64,000 nucleotides of DNA from Magnetospirillum sp. ME-1. Its GTDB lineage: Bacteria > Pseudomonadota > Alphaproteobacteria > Rhodospirillales > Magnetospirillaceae. Shown in pieces: positions 46,204-56,303 of the stretch; the first letter of the stretch is position 1; each line of letters opens with the position of its first letter. The DNA lies in assembly GCF_002105535.1 (NCBI RefSeq), contig NZ_CP015848.1:1302907-1366906 (forward strand). Reading direction: 5' to 3'. The notes below the pieces were generated by a model, which saw only the letters and a program-made list of their open reading frames with translations, was not told the DNA's origin and did no database searches. The position numbers and the translations under genes are program-made.

Positions 46204-47982
46204 CTATAGGATCGCTTCATCCACCCCCATGACGGTGGCGGAACCGCCGATGGCGGCGTGTTCCAGGGCTCCGGCGTGGGGCAGGGTGTGCTGGGCGTAG
46301 AAATGGGCGGTGGCCAGCTTGGCGGCATAGAAGCCGTCATGGTCGCGGCCCGCATCCATGGCCGCCTTGGCGACCTTGGCGGCCAGGGCCACCTGTTGGC
46401 CGCCCACCACGATGCCCATCAGTTCCAGCGTGGGCACGGCTGCCGCGGCGGCGAGGCGCGGGTCTTCGCCCCCCTGGCTCACCAGCCAGTCCACCACCCG
46501 GGCGGCGGCGGCCGCCGCCTCGGACAGGCGCGAGCCCGTGACGGACAGGGCGGGCAACGGACTGGCCGACAATTCGGCGGCGAGGGAGGCGATCTCGGCC
46601 AGCATGGTATGGGCAAAGGCGCCCTTGTCGCGCAGGATCTTGCGGCCGATCAGGTCGTTGGCCTGAATGGCGGTGGTGCCTTCGTAGATGGTGGTGATGC
46701 GGGCGTCGCGCAGATGCTGGGCGGCGCCGGTTTCCTCGATATAGCCCATGCCGCCGTGGACCTGCACGCCCAGCGAGGCGATATGCTGGCCCAGCTCGGT
46801 GCACCAGCCCTTGGCGATGGGGGTGAGGAATTCCAGGCGCTGGCTGGCCTCGTAGCGGGCGTTGGGCTCGGGGTGGTGATGGGCGATGTCGGCCTGGGCG
46901 GCGGCGGTGTAATGGATGCCGCGCATGGCCTCGATGCCGCTCTTCATGGTCATCAGCAGGCGGCGGACGTCGGGATGGTGGACGATGCCGGCCGGGCCCG
47001 GGCCGGTCCAGCCCGCCGGCTTGCCCTGCACCCGGTCGCGGGCGTAGGCGCGGGCCTGCTGGTAGGCGCGCTCGGCGATGGCGAGGCCCTGCAGGCCGAC
47101 CGCCAGACGGGCGTGGTTCATCATCACGAACATGTATTCCAGGCCGCGATGGGGCTGGCCCACCAACTCGCCCAGGGCGCCCTCGTGGTCACCGAAGCTC
47201 ATCACGGCGGTGGGGCTGCCGTGGATGCCCAGCTTGTGCTCCAGCGACACGCATTTGAGGTCGTTGCGCGAGCCGTCGGCCAGGATCTTGGGCACCACGA
47301 ACAGCGAGATGCCCTTGACGCCGGCGGGCGCGTCGGGCAACCGGGCCAGGACCAGATGGACGATGTTGTCCGCCAGGTCGTGGTCGCCGTAGGTGATGAA
47401 GATCTTCTGGCCGCTGATGCGGTACTTGGTCCCGTCGGGAACCGCCTTGCTGCGGATGGCGGCGAGGTCGGAACCGGCCTGGGGTTCGGTCAGGTTCATG
47501 GTGCCGGTCCATTCGCCGGTCACCATCCTGGGCAGGTAATACGCCTTCTGTTCATCCGAGCCGTACAGGGTCAGCGCGTTGACGGCGCCCTGGGTCAGCA
47601 TGGGATTGAGAGTAAAGGCCATGTTGGCGGCCTGCCACATCTCGTGGACGGCATGGTTGAACAGGTTGGGCAGCCCCATGCCGCCGTAATCGGGCGAGAA
47701 GGGCAGGCCGTTCCAGCCGCCGTCCACGATGGTGGTCCAGGCCTCCTTCCAGCCCGGCGTGGTGCGGACCACGCCGTTCTCTTGGACAGCGCCGTTCTGG
47801 TCGCCCTCGCGGTTCAGGGGCGACAGCACGCCCTCGGCGATGTGGCCGGCCTCGGTCAGGATGGAATCGGCGGTGTCCGAGGTGGCGTCCTCGAAACCGG
47901 GCAGCGCGGTGATGGACTCCAGGCCCACCACCTCTTCCATGGTAAAGCGGATATCCCTGAGCGGCGGAATGTAGGTGGACAT
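46204..47982 (-). CDS. Acyl-CoA dehydrogenase, long (about 590 aa) DmdC-like class
   Basis: 592 aa from ATG 47982. FAD enzyme oxidising acyl-CoA to 2-enoyl-CoA. Features: YIPPLRDIRFTMEEVVGLES at the N-terminus, MNLTEPQAGSDLAAIRSKA, ISGQKIFITYGDHDLADNIV, GVQVHGGMGYIEETGAAQHL and the catalytic glutamate in IYEGTTAIQANDLIGRK. The extra C-terminal domain makes it longer than classic 380-residue enzymes; this architecture is shared with DmdC (methylmercaptopropionyl-CoA dehydrogenase) and other long-form enzymes, so the substrate is open. It is the last gene in an operon with its own ETF. Confidence 0.92.
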   Translation of the reverse strand: MSTYIPPLRDIRFTMEEVVGLESITALPGFEDATSDTADSILTEAGHIAEGVLSPLNREGDQNGAVQENGVVRTTPGWKEAWTTIVDGGWNGLPFSPDYGGMGLPNLFNHAVHEMWQAANMAFTLNPMLTQGAVNALTLYGSDEQKAYYLPRMVTGEWTGTMNLTEPQAGSDLAAIRSKAVPDGTKYRISGQKIFITYGDHDLADNIVHLVLARLPDAPAGVKGISLFVVPKILADGSRNDLKCVSLEHKLGIHGSPTAVMSFGDHEGALGELVGQPHRGLEYMFVMMNHARLAVGLQGLAIAERAYQQARAYARDRVQGKPAGWTGPGPAGIVHHPDVRRLLMTMKSGIEAMRGIHYTAAAQADIAHHHPEPNARYEASQRLEFLTPIAKGWCTELGQHIASLGVQVHGGMGYIEETGAAQHLRDARITTIYEGTTAIQANDLIGRKILRDKGAFAHTMLAEIASLAAELSASPLPALSVTGSRLSEAAAAAARVVDWLVSQGGEDPRLAAAAAVPTLELMGIVVGGQQVALAAKVAKAAMDAGRDHDGFYAAKLATAHFYAQHTLPHAGALEHAAIGGSATVMGVDEAIL

Positions 47983-47985
47983 GGA

Positions 47986-48921
47986 TCAGCCTCCCAGGGC
48001 GTTGGAAAGGTCAGGCAACACCTTGAAGAGATCCGCGACCAGGCCGTAATCGGCGACCTGGAAGATGGGGGCCTCTTCGTCCTTGTTGATGGCGACGATG
48101 ACCTTGGAATCCTTCATGCCGGCCAGGTGCTGGATGGCGCCCGAGATGCCGACGGCGATGTAGAGGTCGGGGGCGACGATCTTGCCGGTCTGGCCCACCT
48201 GGAAGTCGTTGGGCACGAAGCCGGCGTCCACGGCGGCGCGGGATGCCCCCACGGCGGCGCCCAGCTTATCGGCCACCGCTTCCAGCAGGTGGAAGTTGTC
48301 GCCCGACTGCATGCCGCGACCGCCCGAGATGATGATGCGCGCCGAGGTCAGCTCGGGGCGCTCGGACTTGGACAGCTGGCTGCCCACGTAAGCCGACAGG
48401 GCCGGGTCGGCGGCGGCCGCCACGGTTTCCACCGAAGCGGAGCCGCCTTCGGCCTTGGCCGCCTCGAAGCCGGTGCCGCGCACGGTGATCACCTTGACGG
48501 CATCCTTGGACTGCACGGTGGCCAGGGCGTTGCCGGCATAGATGGGCCGCACGAAGGTGTCGGCCGACACTACCGCGGTGATCTCGGAGATCTGGGCCAC
48601 GTCCAAGAGCGCCGCGACGCGGGGCGCCACGTTCTTGCCCCCCGTGGTGGCGGGCGCCAGGATGTGGGAATAACCGCCGGCGAGGCTGACCACCAGGGCG
48701 GCCAGGGGCTCGGCCAGATGGTTGGCGTAAAGGGCGGCATCGGCGGCCAGCACTTTGGCCACGCCCGCCACCTTGGCGGCGGCCTCGACCACCGCGCCGA
48801 TGCCCGCACCGGCGACCAGCACATGGACGTCGCCGCCGATCCTGGTGGCGGCGGTGACGGTGTTCAGCGTGGCGGATTTGAGAGCGCCGCCCTCGTGCTC
48901 GGCAATGACGAGAACGGTCAT
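47986..48921 (-). CDS. etfA: Electron transfer flavoprotein alpha subunit
   Basis: 311 aa from ATG 48921, normal length. N-terminal [20 protein letters not shown], then [19 protein letters not shown], and the C-terminal FAD-binding domain with [36 protein letters not shown] and [16 protein letters not shown]. With EtfB it carries electrons from acyl-CoA dehydrogenase to ETF-quinone oxidoreductase. The genes are two bases apart. No ETF-QO gene is in the window. Confidence 0.96.
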   Translation of the reverse strand: MTVLVIAEHEGGALKSATLNTVTAATRIGGDVHVLVAGAGIGAVVEAAAKVAGVAKVLAADAALYANHLAEPLAALVVSLAGGYSHILAPATTGGKNVAPRVAALLDVAQISEITAVVSADTFVRPIYAGNALATVQSKDAVKVITVRGTGFEAAKAEGGSASVETVAAAADPALSAYVGSQLSKSERPELTSARIIISGGRGMQSGDNFHLLEAVADKLGAAVGASRAAVDAGFVPNDFQVGQTGKIVAPDLYIAVGISGAIQHLAGMKDSKVIVAINKDEEAPIFQVADYGLVADLFKVLPDLSNALGG

Positions 48922-48923
48922 GA

Positions 48924-49676
48924 TCAGATCACCTTCGCTTCGTTCTTGAGCTTGTCCACCAGGGCGGCCACGTCGGCCACCTTGATGCCGGCGGAACGCT
49001 TGGGCGGCTCGGCCACCGACAGGGTGACCAGGCGCGGGGCGATGTCGACGCCCAGATCGGCCGGCGAAACCGTGTCGATGGGCTTCTTCTTGGCCTTCAT
49101 GATGTTGGGCAGCGAGGCGTAGCGCGGCTCGTTCAGGCGCATGTCGGTGGTCACCACCGCCGGCAGCTTGAGGCTCACCGTCTCCAGGCCGCCGTCGATC
49201 TCGCGGGTCACGGTGACCGCGTCCGAGCCGATCTCCACCTTGCTGGCGAAGGTGCCCTGGGGGCGGCCCAGCAGGGCGGCCAGCATCTGGCCGGTCTGGT
49301 TGGAATCGTCGTCGATGGCCTGCTTGCCCAGGATGATCAGGCCGGGGGCCTCCTTGTCCACCAGGGCCTTCAAGGCCTTGGCCACGCCCAGGGGCTGCAC
49401 CTCGTCGTCCGTCTGCACCAGGATGCCGCGATCGGCGCCCATGGCCAGCGCGGTGCGCAGCGTCTCCGACGCCGCCGCCGGGCCGATGGAGACCACCACA
49501 ACTTCGGTGGCCTTGCCGGCTTCCTTGAGGCGAACCGCCTCTTCCACCGCGATCTCGTCGAACGGATTCATGGAGAACTTCACGTTCTGGGTCTCGACCC
49601 CAGAACCATCCGACTTCACGCGAATCTTGACGTTGTAGTCGATCACCCGCTTGATCGCGACCAGTACCTTGATCAT
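48924..49676 (-). CDS. etfB: Electron transfer flavoprotein beta subunit
   Basis: 250 aa from ATG 49676, whose first base is the last base of the preceding TGA. Features: [58 protein letters not shown] and [20 protein letters not shown], the signature of bacterial EtfB. It forms the heterodimer with EtfA. The one-base overlap couples its translation to the acyl-CoA synthetase. Confidence 0.96.
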   Translation of the reverse strand: MIKVLVAIKRVIDYNVKIRVKSDGSGVETQNVKFSMNPFDEIAVEEAVRLKEAGKATEVVVVSIGPAAASETLRTALAMGADRGILVQTDDEVQPLGVAKALKALVDKEAPGLIILGKQAIDDDSNQTGQMLAALLGRPQGTFASKVEIGSDAVTVTREIDGGLETVSLKLPAVVTTDMRLNEPRYASLPNIMKAKKKPIDTVSPADLGVDIAPRLVTLSVAEPPKRSAGIKVADVAALVDKLKNEAKVI

Positions 49677-51304
49677 CACAGCTCCTTGGCCTTCTGGCGC
49701 AGCATGAACTTCTGGACCTTGCCGGTCGAGGTCTTGGGCAGGCCGCCGAACACGATGGTCTTGGGCACCTTGAAGTGGGCCATGCGTTCGCGGCAGAAGG
49801 AGATGATATCGGCTTCGGTGGCGTCCGCGCCATCCTTCAGAGCGATAAAGGCGCAGGGCGTCTCGCCCCACTTCTCGTCGGGCCGGGCCACCACGGCGGC
49901 TTCCAGCACCGCCGGATGGGCGTAGAGGATGTCTTCCACCTCGATGGACGAGATGTTCTCACCGCCCGAGATGATGATGTCCTTGGAGCGGTCCTTGATC
50001 TCGATATAGCCGTCGGGGTGGCAGACGGCCAGGTCGCCGGTGTGGAACCAGCCGCCCTCGAAGGCCTCCTGGGTGGCCTTCTCGTTCTTGAGGTAGCCCT
50101 TCATGACGTTGTTGCCGCGCATGAAGATCTCGCCCACCGTCTTGCCGTCCTTGGGCGCCGGTTCGAGCGAGAGGGGATCGGCGACCATCAGGCCTTCCAG
50201 CATGGGGCCGCGCACGCCCTGGCGCGCCTTGATCTGGGCCTTCTCCTCGATGGAAAGCCCGTTCCACTTGTCGTGCCAGACGCACTGGACGGTGGGGCCG
50301 TAGCATTCGGTCAGGCCATAGACATGGGTCACTTCCCAGCCCATGCGCTCCATGCCGGCGATCACGGGAGCGGGCGGGGCGGCGCCGGCGGTCATCACCT
50401 TGACCGGGTGGCTGATGCCGTCCTTCAGGCCGGCGGGGGCGTTGTTGATCATGTTGAGCACGATGGGGGCGCCGCAGAAATTGGTCACCTTCTCGTCCCT
50501 GATGGCGGCCATGATGGCGTCGACGCGCACATGGCGCAGGCAGACCGAGGTGCCGGCCACCACCGCCATGGTCCAGGGGAAGCACCAGCCGTTGCAGTGG
50601 AACATGGGCAGCGTCCACAGATAGACGGTGTTGTCGCCCATCTGCCAGGACAGCGCGTTGGACACCGCGTTCAGGTGGGCGCCGCGGTGATGGTAGACCA
50701 CGCCCTTGGGATTGCCGGTGGTGCCCGAGGTGTAGTTGAGCGCGATGGCCTGCCACTCGTCGGTGGGCAGGACCCAGGGGGCTTCTTCCTTGGCCTCGGC
50801 CAGCAGCGCCTCGTAATCCTTCTCGCCCAAGAGTTCGCCGCCCTTGAACTGGGGATCGTCGATGTCGATCACCGGGATGGTGCGGCCCAAGCCGGCCAGG
50901 GCCTTCTTCACCACCGGCGAGAACTCGCGGTCGGTGATGAGGATCTTGGCCTCGGCGTGGTTGAGGATGAAAGCGATGGCGTCGGCGTCGAGGCGGGTGT
51001 TGATGGCGTTCAGCACCGCGCCGGTCAGCGGCACGCCGAAATGGGCCTCGAAGGTCTCGGGCGTGTTGGCGCCCATCAGCGCCACGGTGTCGCCCCGGCC
51101 GATGCCGCGCTGGATGAGCGCGGCGGCGAGCCTGCGGCAGCGGGAATAGGTCTCGGCCCAGGTGCGGCGCACCGGGCCGTGAATGACGGCCAGACGGTCG
51201 GGCCACACGGCGGCCGAGCGCTCGAGGAAGGTGAGCGGCGTCAGCGCGACGAAATTGGCGGCGTTCCTGTCGAGACCCAGTTCATACGGATTGGCGGACA
51301 TCAT
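49676..51304 (-). CDS. Acyl-CoA synthetase (AMP-forming), DmdB/medium-chain type
   Basis: 542 aa from ATG 51304, placed 5-6 bases after GGGAGAG; ATG 51301 is the next codon. ATP-dependent activation of a carboxylic acid to its CoA ester. Motifs: [64 protein letters not shown] and the catalytic lysine in [15 protein letters not shown]. The family includes DmdB and medium-chain fatty acid ligases. As first gene of the operon it should provide the substrate of the acyl-CoA dehydrogenase encoded downstream. Confidence 0.93.
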   Translation of the reverse strand: MMSANPYELGLDRNAANFVALTPLTFLERSAAVWPDRLAVIHGPVRRTWAETYSRCRRLAAALIQRGIGRGDTVALMGANTPETFEAHFGVPLTGAVLNAINTRLDADAIAFILNHAEAKILITDREFSPVVKKALAGLGRTIPVIDIDDPQFKGGELLGEKDYEALLAEAKEEAPWVLPTDEWQAIALNYTSGTTGNPKGVVYHHRGAHLNAVSNALSWQMGDNTVYLWTLPMFHCNGWCFPWTMAVVAGTSVCLRHVRVDAIMAAIRDEKVTNFCGAPIVLNMINNAPAGLKDGISHPVKVMTAGAAPPAPVIAGMERMGWEVTHVYGLTECYGPTVQCVWHDKWNGLSIEEKAQIKARQGVRGPMLEGLMVADPLSLEPAPKDGKTVGEIFMRGNNVMKGYLKNEKATQEAFEGGWFHTGDLAVCHPDGYIEIKDRSKDIIISGGENISSIEVEDILYAHPAVLEAAVVARPDEKWGETPCAFIALKDGADATEADIISFCRERMAHFKVPKTIVFGGLPKTSTGKVQKFMLRQKAKEL

Positions 51305-51449
51305 GGACTCTCCCTTCCAGCATTTTGCCAAGGGTTGTAGCGGCCCGTCATTGCCCAAGTGTCTCCGGATTATAACGAATTGTTTCCGCTGGACGGGGCT
51401 GGGCAGTTTCGGGCAATCAGGATGCGTGATTTGCCGCAAGGAGAGGGCC

Positions 51450-52055
51450 ATGGGAACGTTGCGCTTCGGAGCCATGCTGGCCGGATGCGTCCTGCTGCTG
51501 GGGATGCCCGTCCAGGCCGCCGACATCAAGGCGCGGGTCAAGGAGATCGTCACCGAGCGCTGTTCGCTGTGCCACGGCGTGGACGGTGAGGCGGCGACCT
51601 CGGTCTATCCCCGTCTGGCCGCCCAGAACGAGACCTACATGGTGAAGCAGCTCAAGGATTTCCGCGACGGGCGGCGCAAGGGCACCATGAACGAGATGGC
51701 CAAGGACCTGACCGACGAGGAGGCCGCCGGGCTGGCCGCCTATTTCAGCGGCAAGAAGGCCCAGTCCAAGCGCCCCCTGGACGGCGATTTCGCCGCCGTC
51801 GGCAAGTACATCTTCCACAGCGGCAACCGCTATTCCGGCATCGCGCCCTGCGCCTCGTGCCACGGCGCGTCCGGCCACGGGACCGAGCAATTGCCGCGCC
51901 TTGCCGGGCAGCATCCCTCTTACGTGGAAGGCCAGCTGATGGAGTTCGTGTCGGGCTCGCGCACCAACGACAAGTCCATCATGCACGCGGTGGCCACCAA
52001 GCTGACCACGCTGGAGATGAAGGCGGTGGCGGCCTATATCGGCGGGCTGGAATAG
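51450..52055 (+). CDS. Dihaem cytochrome c, c4-like
   Basis: 201 aa from ATG 51450 (CAAGGAGAGGGCC upstream). A signal peptide (LRFGAMLAGCVLLLGMPVQA) precedes two c-type domains with haem sites CSLCH (near residue 38) and CASCH (near 134). Each is followed by a methionine that could be the distal ligand (KGTMNEMAKDL and KSIMHAVATKL). The pattern YPRLAAQNETYMVKQLKDF / LPRLAGQHPSYVEGQLMEF shows the internal duplication typical of cytochrome c4. It is a periplasmic electron carrier, probably to a terminal oxidase or nitrogen-oxide reductase. Divergent from the acyl-CoA synthetase. Confidence 0.92.
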   Translation: MGTLRFGAMLAGCVLLLGMPVQAADIKARVKEIVTERCSLCHGVDGEAATSVYPRLAAQNETYMVKQLKDFRDGRRKGTMNEMAKDLTDEEAAGLAAYFSGKKAQSKRPLDGDFAAVGKYIFHSGNRYSGIAPCASCHGASGHGTEQLPRLAGQHPSYVEGQLMEFVSGSRTNDKSIMHAVATKLTTLEMKAVAAYIGGLE

Positions 52056-52059
52056 GGGG

Positions 52060-52776
52060 CTATTCCCACCGCACGTCGGTGGCGAACAGGTAGCCGGCGC
52101 CGTAGACCGTCTTGATCAGGCGGGGCGATTTGGGGTCGGATTCGATCTTCTTTCGGATGCGCGAGATGCGCACGTCGATGGCGCGGTCGAAGGCGATATC
52201 GTCCTTTTCCGGCTCGGCGCCCTGCAGCTGCTCGCGCGACAACACCCGCTTGGGCGCCTTCAGCAGGGCGGTCAGCAGATGCGCCTCGGCGGCGGTCAGC
52301 GTTTCGGTGCGTCCGTCGGCGTGGGTCAGACTGAGATCGCCGGATTCGAAGACCCACTCGCCGAACGCCGCCCGGGTGGTGACCGGTCCGCCGCTGGCCG
52401 CCAATTGCTCGCGGCGGCGGATGACGGAATTGACCCGGGCCACCAGCTCGCGGGGCTCGAACGGCTTGACGATGTAGTCGTCGGCGCCCAGTTCCAGGCC
52501 CAGCACCCGGTCGGAGACGCCGCCGCGCCCCGTCAGGATGATCACCCCGAAGCGCACGTCCTCCCACAATTCGCGCACCAGGGTGAGACCGTCCATGTCG
52601 GGCAGGCCGAGATCGACGATGCACAAATCGGGGGGGGCGCGCCGGATGGCCTGGCGGGCCAGGGCGCCGCTGGCCAGCGGCGTCACGTGATAGCCGTAGC
52701 CTTCCAGCACCTGGCGCAACAGGGCGCGGATGTCCGGCTCGTCGTCGATGACGTAGATGCGTTTCTTTCCGCTCAT
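52060..52776 (-). CDS. OmpR/PhoB-family response regulator
   Basis: 238 aa from ATG 52776. Receiver: RIYVIDDEPDIRALLRQVLE, phosphoacceptor in LCIVDLGLPDMDGLTLVREL, IILTGRGG and YIVKPFEPRELVARV. The winged-helix DNA-binding domain (about 140-235) has TLTAAEAHLLTALLKAPKRV, LSREQLQG, IDVRISRIRKKIE and KTVYGAGYLF. It follows the large hybrid kinase gene on the same strand after 120 bases that contain a three-hairpin repeat. The downstream stop is only five bases from the convergent cytochrome gene. Confidence 0.93.
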   Translation of the reverse strand: MSGKKRIYVIDDEPDIRALLRQVLEGYGYHVTPLASGALARQAIRRAPPDLCIVDLGLPDMDGLTLVRELWEDVRFGVIILTGRGGVSDRVLGLELGADDYIVKPFEPRELVARVNSVIRRREQLAASGGPVTTRAAFGEWVFESGDLSLTHADGRTETLTAAEAHLLTALLKAPKRVLSREQLQGAEPEKDDIAFDRAIDVRISRIRKKIESDPKSPRLIKTVYGAGYLFATDVRWE

Positions 52777-52799
52777 GCCTTCACATCCAGCCCCTCAAT

Positions 52800-52862
52800 C
52801 GCCGGGCGCCGCCGGTGGCGGCTTGGCTCCCGCGCCATAAGGCGCGCGGCCCCTTGGGCCTA
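52800..52862. repeat. Three-hairpin repeat, copy B
   Basis: Same 63-base element as 22216-22278 with two differences (positions 52808 and about 52837). It lies between the hybrid kinase stop and the start of its probable partner regulator, inside the likely transcript, so the hairpins would be in the intercistronic RNA. Confidence 0.85.
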
Positions 52863-52896
52863 GCCGGGTCTTTCGCAAGCCCCGGCCTTCCTGCCC

Positions 52897-55704
52897 TCAC
52901 GCCGCGTCCGACGGCTCCGTCGTCCGGGCGATCGCCGAGGCCAGGTCGGACATCTCCCACGGCTTTCGCAATATGACCAGATCATCGGCCTCGGGGCTAG
53001 TGTCGAACGAGAATCCGCTGATTAGAATCACCGGAAGGGTGGGGTGCGAGAGTTTGATGCGCGACGCCAGTTCGATCCCGCTCATGCCGGGCATGACGAT
53101 GTCGGAGACCACCAGGGACAGGCCTTCGATCTGGCCCACCAGCTCGGCGGCCTCGTCGCCGCTTTCCGCCTCGACCACCGAGAAGCCCAGCTCCACCAGC
53201 TGGCCGCGCAGCACGGCGCGCACATCCCCATCGTCCTCGGCGATCAGGGCCAGCTGGCCCTGCCAGCGCGATGGCGAAAGCTCCCGGTCTTCCTCCTCGC
53301 TTTCCATCGCCACCGGCGCGGCACGGGGCAGCAGGATGGTGACGGTGGAGCCCAGGCCGGGGCGGCTGTCCAGCGTGATGTAGCCCCTGGATTGCTTGAC
53401 GAAGCCGTAGACCATGGACAGCCCCAGGCCCGAGCCCAGGCGCTTGGTGGTGAAGAAGGGCTCGAACGCCCGGCTCATGGCCTCGGGGGCGAAGCCGGTG
53501 CCGTTGTCCGAGACGCGGATTTCCAGGTAGTCGTCGGGCTCCACCTGTTCGTCGAAGGTCAGCGGGTCGCTGACGGTGCGCAGGCGCACGTCCATCTCGA
53601 GGCGCCCGCCGTCGGGCATGGCATCCTTGGCATTGAGCGCCAGGTTGATCAGGGCGTTTTCCAATTGGTTGGCATCGGCGATGGCCCAGCATTCGCCGCC
53701 TTCGTCGGGGATTGTGATGGTGATGGAGGACGGCAGCGAGCGCGACAGCAGCACCGACACCTCGCGCACCAGGGCCGAGACGTCCACCGGCTGGGGCTTC
53801 AAGGGCTGCTGGCGCGAGAAGGCCAGCAGGCGCGACGTGATGTCGGCCCCCCGACGGCTGGCGCGCACCGCCGGCTCCAGATAGGACTCCAGGCCGTCCA
53901 CCTCGCAGTAGCGGTCGCGCGCCGCCGCCAGATTGCCCAGAATCACCGACAGCAGGTTGTTGAAGTCGTGGGCCAGCCCGCCCGACAGCTGGCCCACCGC
54001 CTTCATGCGCTGGGCCTCCATCAGCCGGGCCTCGGTCTCCTTTTCCGCCGAGACGTCCAGCGCCAGCACGAACATGGCGGCCACCGTTCCGTTGGCGGCC
54101 AGCTGGGGTATCAGGGTGTTGCGGGTGGTGACCACGTGGCCGTCGGGATGGGGGAAGGAATAGGTGAAGGTCACTTCCTCGCCCGCCCAGGTGCGTTCCA
54201 TATGGGGTTGGATGGAGGTGTGGGCGAAGCGGCCGATGGCCGATTTGAGGTCGCGGCCGATCAGGGTTTCCGTGTCCTGGCGCACCAGTTCGGCCCAGCC
54301 CCTATTCACGAAGCGGATGATCTCGTCGCGGCCCAGATAGGCGATGGCGGCCGGAATGGCGTCGAGAATCAGGCGGCGGCGGGTCTCGGCCTCTTCCAGC
54401 TCATTGGTGCGCTCCCGCACGCGGGTATCCAGCGTCAGGATGTCGTCCTTGACGCGGCGCACCATGGCGTCCAGCGCCTCGGCCAAAAGGCCGATCTCGT
54501 CGTCGCGGCGGATGCCGCTCTGGGCGTCCAGGTTGCCGGCCTGCACCTGCTCGGCGGTCTCGGCCAGGCGGTTCAAGGGCCGGGTCAGCCAGTCCACCGC
54601 CAGATAGCCCAGCGCGGCCGCCACCACCATCAGGGCCAGCGCGATGGTTACCAGCCGGTTGCCCAGCACCTCGGACGAGCGCTTCAACTCGTCCACATAG
54701 ACCGAGGAGGCGATGTACCAGTCGAAGCCCTTGAAGTGCCGGACCCAGGAAATCTTCTCGTAGGCGTAATTGCCGGGGTCCGAGGGCTTGTCCCACAGAT
54801 AGGAGAGCGGCCGGTCGCTGTCGGCGGATTCCATCAGCTCCTCGCTGATGCGCCGCCCGGTGGCGGGATCGACGCGGGTGCCGAAATCCTGGCCCTCGAT
54901 ATTGGGGTTGGGGTGGATGATCATCTTCTTGGCGGAATCGAAGATGTAGACGTAGCCGGTGCGCGCGATGCGGATGTTCCTGAGCGACTGGCGCAGATCC
55001 TCGATGGCCTCTTCCTTGCGGCGCTCCACCTCGCGGTCGATGTCGGCGAGATAGGCTCCGGTGCCGATCACCAGGCCGCGATGGGGCAGGTCGATGAAAT
55101 AGGACAGCTTCTCGCTGGGCCTCGTGTCGCCCAGGCGCTGCCAGGGATAGGTATGGAAGCCCTCGCCCTTGTCCCTGGCGATGGCGATGATGGTGGGCAG
55201 GATGGCGCGGCCGTCGGGGCCCTGGACGCGCGACGCGTCGCGGCCCTGGAACTCCGGGTCGGGATGGGAGCGGATGACCGAATTGTAGTCGGTCACCCAG
55301 ATATAGTCGTTGTTGCCCCATTTGAAGGCCCTGAGGCCGTCGAAGGCCAGACGCTTGGCCTCGGCCTCGCTGATTTCGCCCCTGTCGGCGCGGGCGAAGG
55401 CGTGGTCCAGGTAGGACGCCGCCAGCGACACCACGTTCTTCAACTGGGTCTTGTAGGATTCCACCGTGAGCGCCCGGCGGTCTTCCAGGCTGCCGTCGAT
55501 CTTGCCCGCCATGACGAAGACGTTGTCCAGGATGGTGCGGCTGGCGTTCAGCTCGATCTCGTAGGCCTTTTCCTCGATGAGCGGCACGGAAAAGGCATAG
55601 ATGGCCGCCGCGAACAAGGCGACGGCGGCGAGGATGGCCGAGAACAGCCGGAAGAACAGGCGCGAGCGGATCAAGGCACAGTCCGAATAGTAAAGCGGCT
55701 CCAT
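52897..55704 (-). CDS. Hybrid sensor histidine kinase: double Cache, HAMP, PAS, HisKA, HATPase, receiver
   Basis: 935 aa from ATG 55704; a TTG at 55731 lies inside a repeat and is less likely. Membrane helix about 10-33, tandem Cache-type periplasmic region (about 40-345) with WGNNDYIWVTDYNSVIRSHP, GLVIGTGAYLADIDRE and TGYVYIFDSAKKMIIHPNP, second helix, HAMP, PAS (about 445-560), kinase with SGGLAHDFNNLLSVILGNLA as phosphoacceptor region, ATPase (LINLALNAKDAMPDGGRLEM, GLGLSMVYGFVKQS) and a C-terminal receiver (LIAEDDGDVRAVL, LVVSDIVMPGMSG). Likely partner of the OmpR-type regulator downstream. Proximity to the acetate symporter suggests a carboxylate ligand, by inference only. Confidence 0.92.
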   Translation of the reverse strand: MEPLYYSDCALIRSRLFFRLFSAILAAVALFAAAIYAFSVPLIEEKAYEIELNASRTILDNVFVMAGKIDGSLEDRRALTVESYKTQLKNVVSLAASYLDHAFARADRGEISEAEAKRLAFDGLRAFKWGNNDYIWVTDYNSVIRSHPDPEFQGRDASRVQGPDGRAILPTIIAIARDKGEGFHTYPWQRLGDTRPSEKLSYFIDLPHRGLVIGTGAYLADIDREVERRKEEAIEDLRQSLRNIRIARTGYVYIFDSAKKMIIHPNPNIEGQDFGTRVDPATGRRISEELMESADSDRPLSYLWDKPSDPGNYAYEKISWVRHFKGFDWYIASSVYVDELKRSSEVLGNRLVTIALALMVVAAALGYLAVDWLTRPLNRLAETAEQVQAGNLDAQSGIRRDDEIGLLAEALDAMVRRVKDDILTLDTRVRERTNELEEAETRRRLILDAIPAAIAYLGRDEIIRFVNRGWAELVRQDTETLIGRDLKSAIGRFAHTSIQPHMERTWAGEEVTFTYSFPHPDGHVVTTRNTLIPQLAANGTVAAMFVLALDVSAEKETEARLMEAQRMKAVGQLSGGLAHDFNNLLSVILGNLAAARDRYCEVDGLESYLEPAVRASRRGADITSRLLAFSRQQPLKPQPVDVSALVREVSVLLSRSLPSSITITIPDEGGECWAIADANQLENALINLALNAKDAMPDGGRLEMDVRLRTVSDPLTFDEQVEPDDYLEIRVSDNGTGFAPEAMSRAFEPFFTTKRLGSGLGLSMVYGFVKQSRGYITLDSRPGLGSTVTILLPRAAPVAMESEEEDRELSPSRWQGQLALIAEDDGDVRAVLRGQLVELGFSVVEAESGDEAAELVGQIEGLSLVVSDIVMPGMSGIELASRIKLSHPTLPVILISGFSFDTSPEADDLVILRKPWEMSDLASAIARTTEPSDAA

Positions 55705-55717
55705 TCTCACCGCTGGC

Positions 55718-55808
55718 GTCACCCCGGACAAGCGAAGCGCGATCCGGGGTCCATGGTGCCGCTGGAACCATGGATTCCGGGTTCTCGCGATGCTCGCCCC
55801 GGAATGAC
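55718..55808. repeat. Imperfect palindromic repeat (MITE-like), 91 bases
   Basis: The outer ends GTCACCCCGG and CCGGAATGAC pair imperfectly, and inner blocks ATCCGGGGTCCATGG and CCATGGATTCCGGGT also pair, so the whole unit can fold on itself. The pattern resembles a palindromic repeat common in alphaproteobacterial genomes. It lies 13 bases upstream of the hybrid kinase start codon and probably forms part of its leader region. Confidence 0.75.
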
Positions 55809-55988
55809 GAGCGACGGACGGACGGGCGCTCGGGATGACTGGCTGAGTGTTCCTTTAAACACCTGCCCATATCAACCGCCCATTCATGCCGCATGGCTGC
55901 GTCCCGGCAACAATTGGCAACAATTGGGGAAAAATTCGGACACGCTCCTTTGATAGGTGGGGAGGCCAAGAAAACCTCCGGAGGGGAC

Positions 55989-56303
55989 ATGTCCAACTCA
56001 TCCATCTACGAACGGGTTCGCCAGAATCCGAAATTCCATGAACTGGTCCGCAAGCGCTCGCGTCTGGCGGTGGCGCTGTCGGTGATCGTTCTGGGCTCCT
56101 ATTACACCTTCATGATGATCGTCGCCTTCGCGCCGGAAATCCTGCGCACGCCGCTGGGCCAGGGGTCGACCCTGACCGTGGGCGTGCCGGTGGGCGCCGC
56201 CATCATCGTGGTGTCCTGGCTGCTGACCGGGCTTTACTCCCACTTCGCCAACGGCGAGTTCGAGGAGCTGAACAAGGACGTGGTGCGCGAGGTGCTGGAA
56301 TAA
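55989..56303 (+). CDS. DUF485 membrane protein paired with ActP
   Basis: 104 aa from ATG 55989 (CGGAGGGGAC upstream). Two transmembrane helices, about residues 24-48 ([20 protein letters not shown]) and 61-84 ([20 protein letters not shown]), with FHELVRKRS before and [20 protein letters not shown] after. These are DUF485 features. The family is regularly encoded just before actP and is thought to assist the symporter. The TAATG overlap with the next gene indicates translational coupling. Confidence 0.92.
   Translation: MSNSSIYERVRQNPKFHELVRKRSRLAVALSVIVLGSYYTFMMIVAFAPEILRTPLGQGSTLTVGVPVGAAIIVVSWLLTGLYSHFANGEFEELNKDVVREVLE

Noticed and set aside
46258-49122. Rightward open frame of 954 codons opposite the acyl-CoA dehydrogenase and ETF genes
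   Set aside because: Antisense shadow of well-supported genes with Gly/His/Gln-rich content.
53044-55953. Rightward open frame of 969 codons opposite the hybrid kinase
   Set aside because: Antisense shadow; it also runs through the palindromic repeat.
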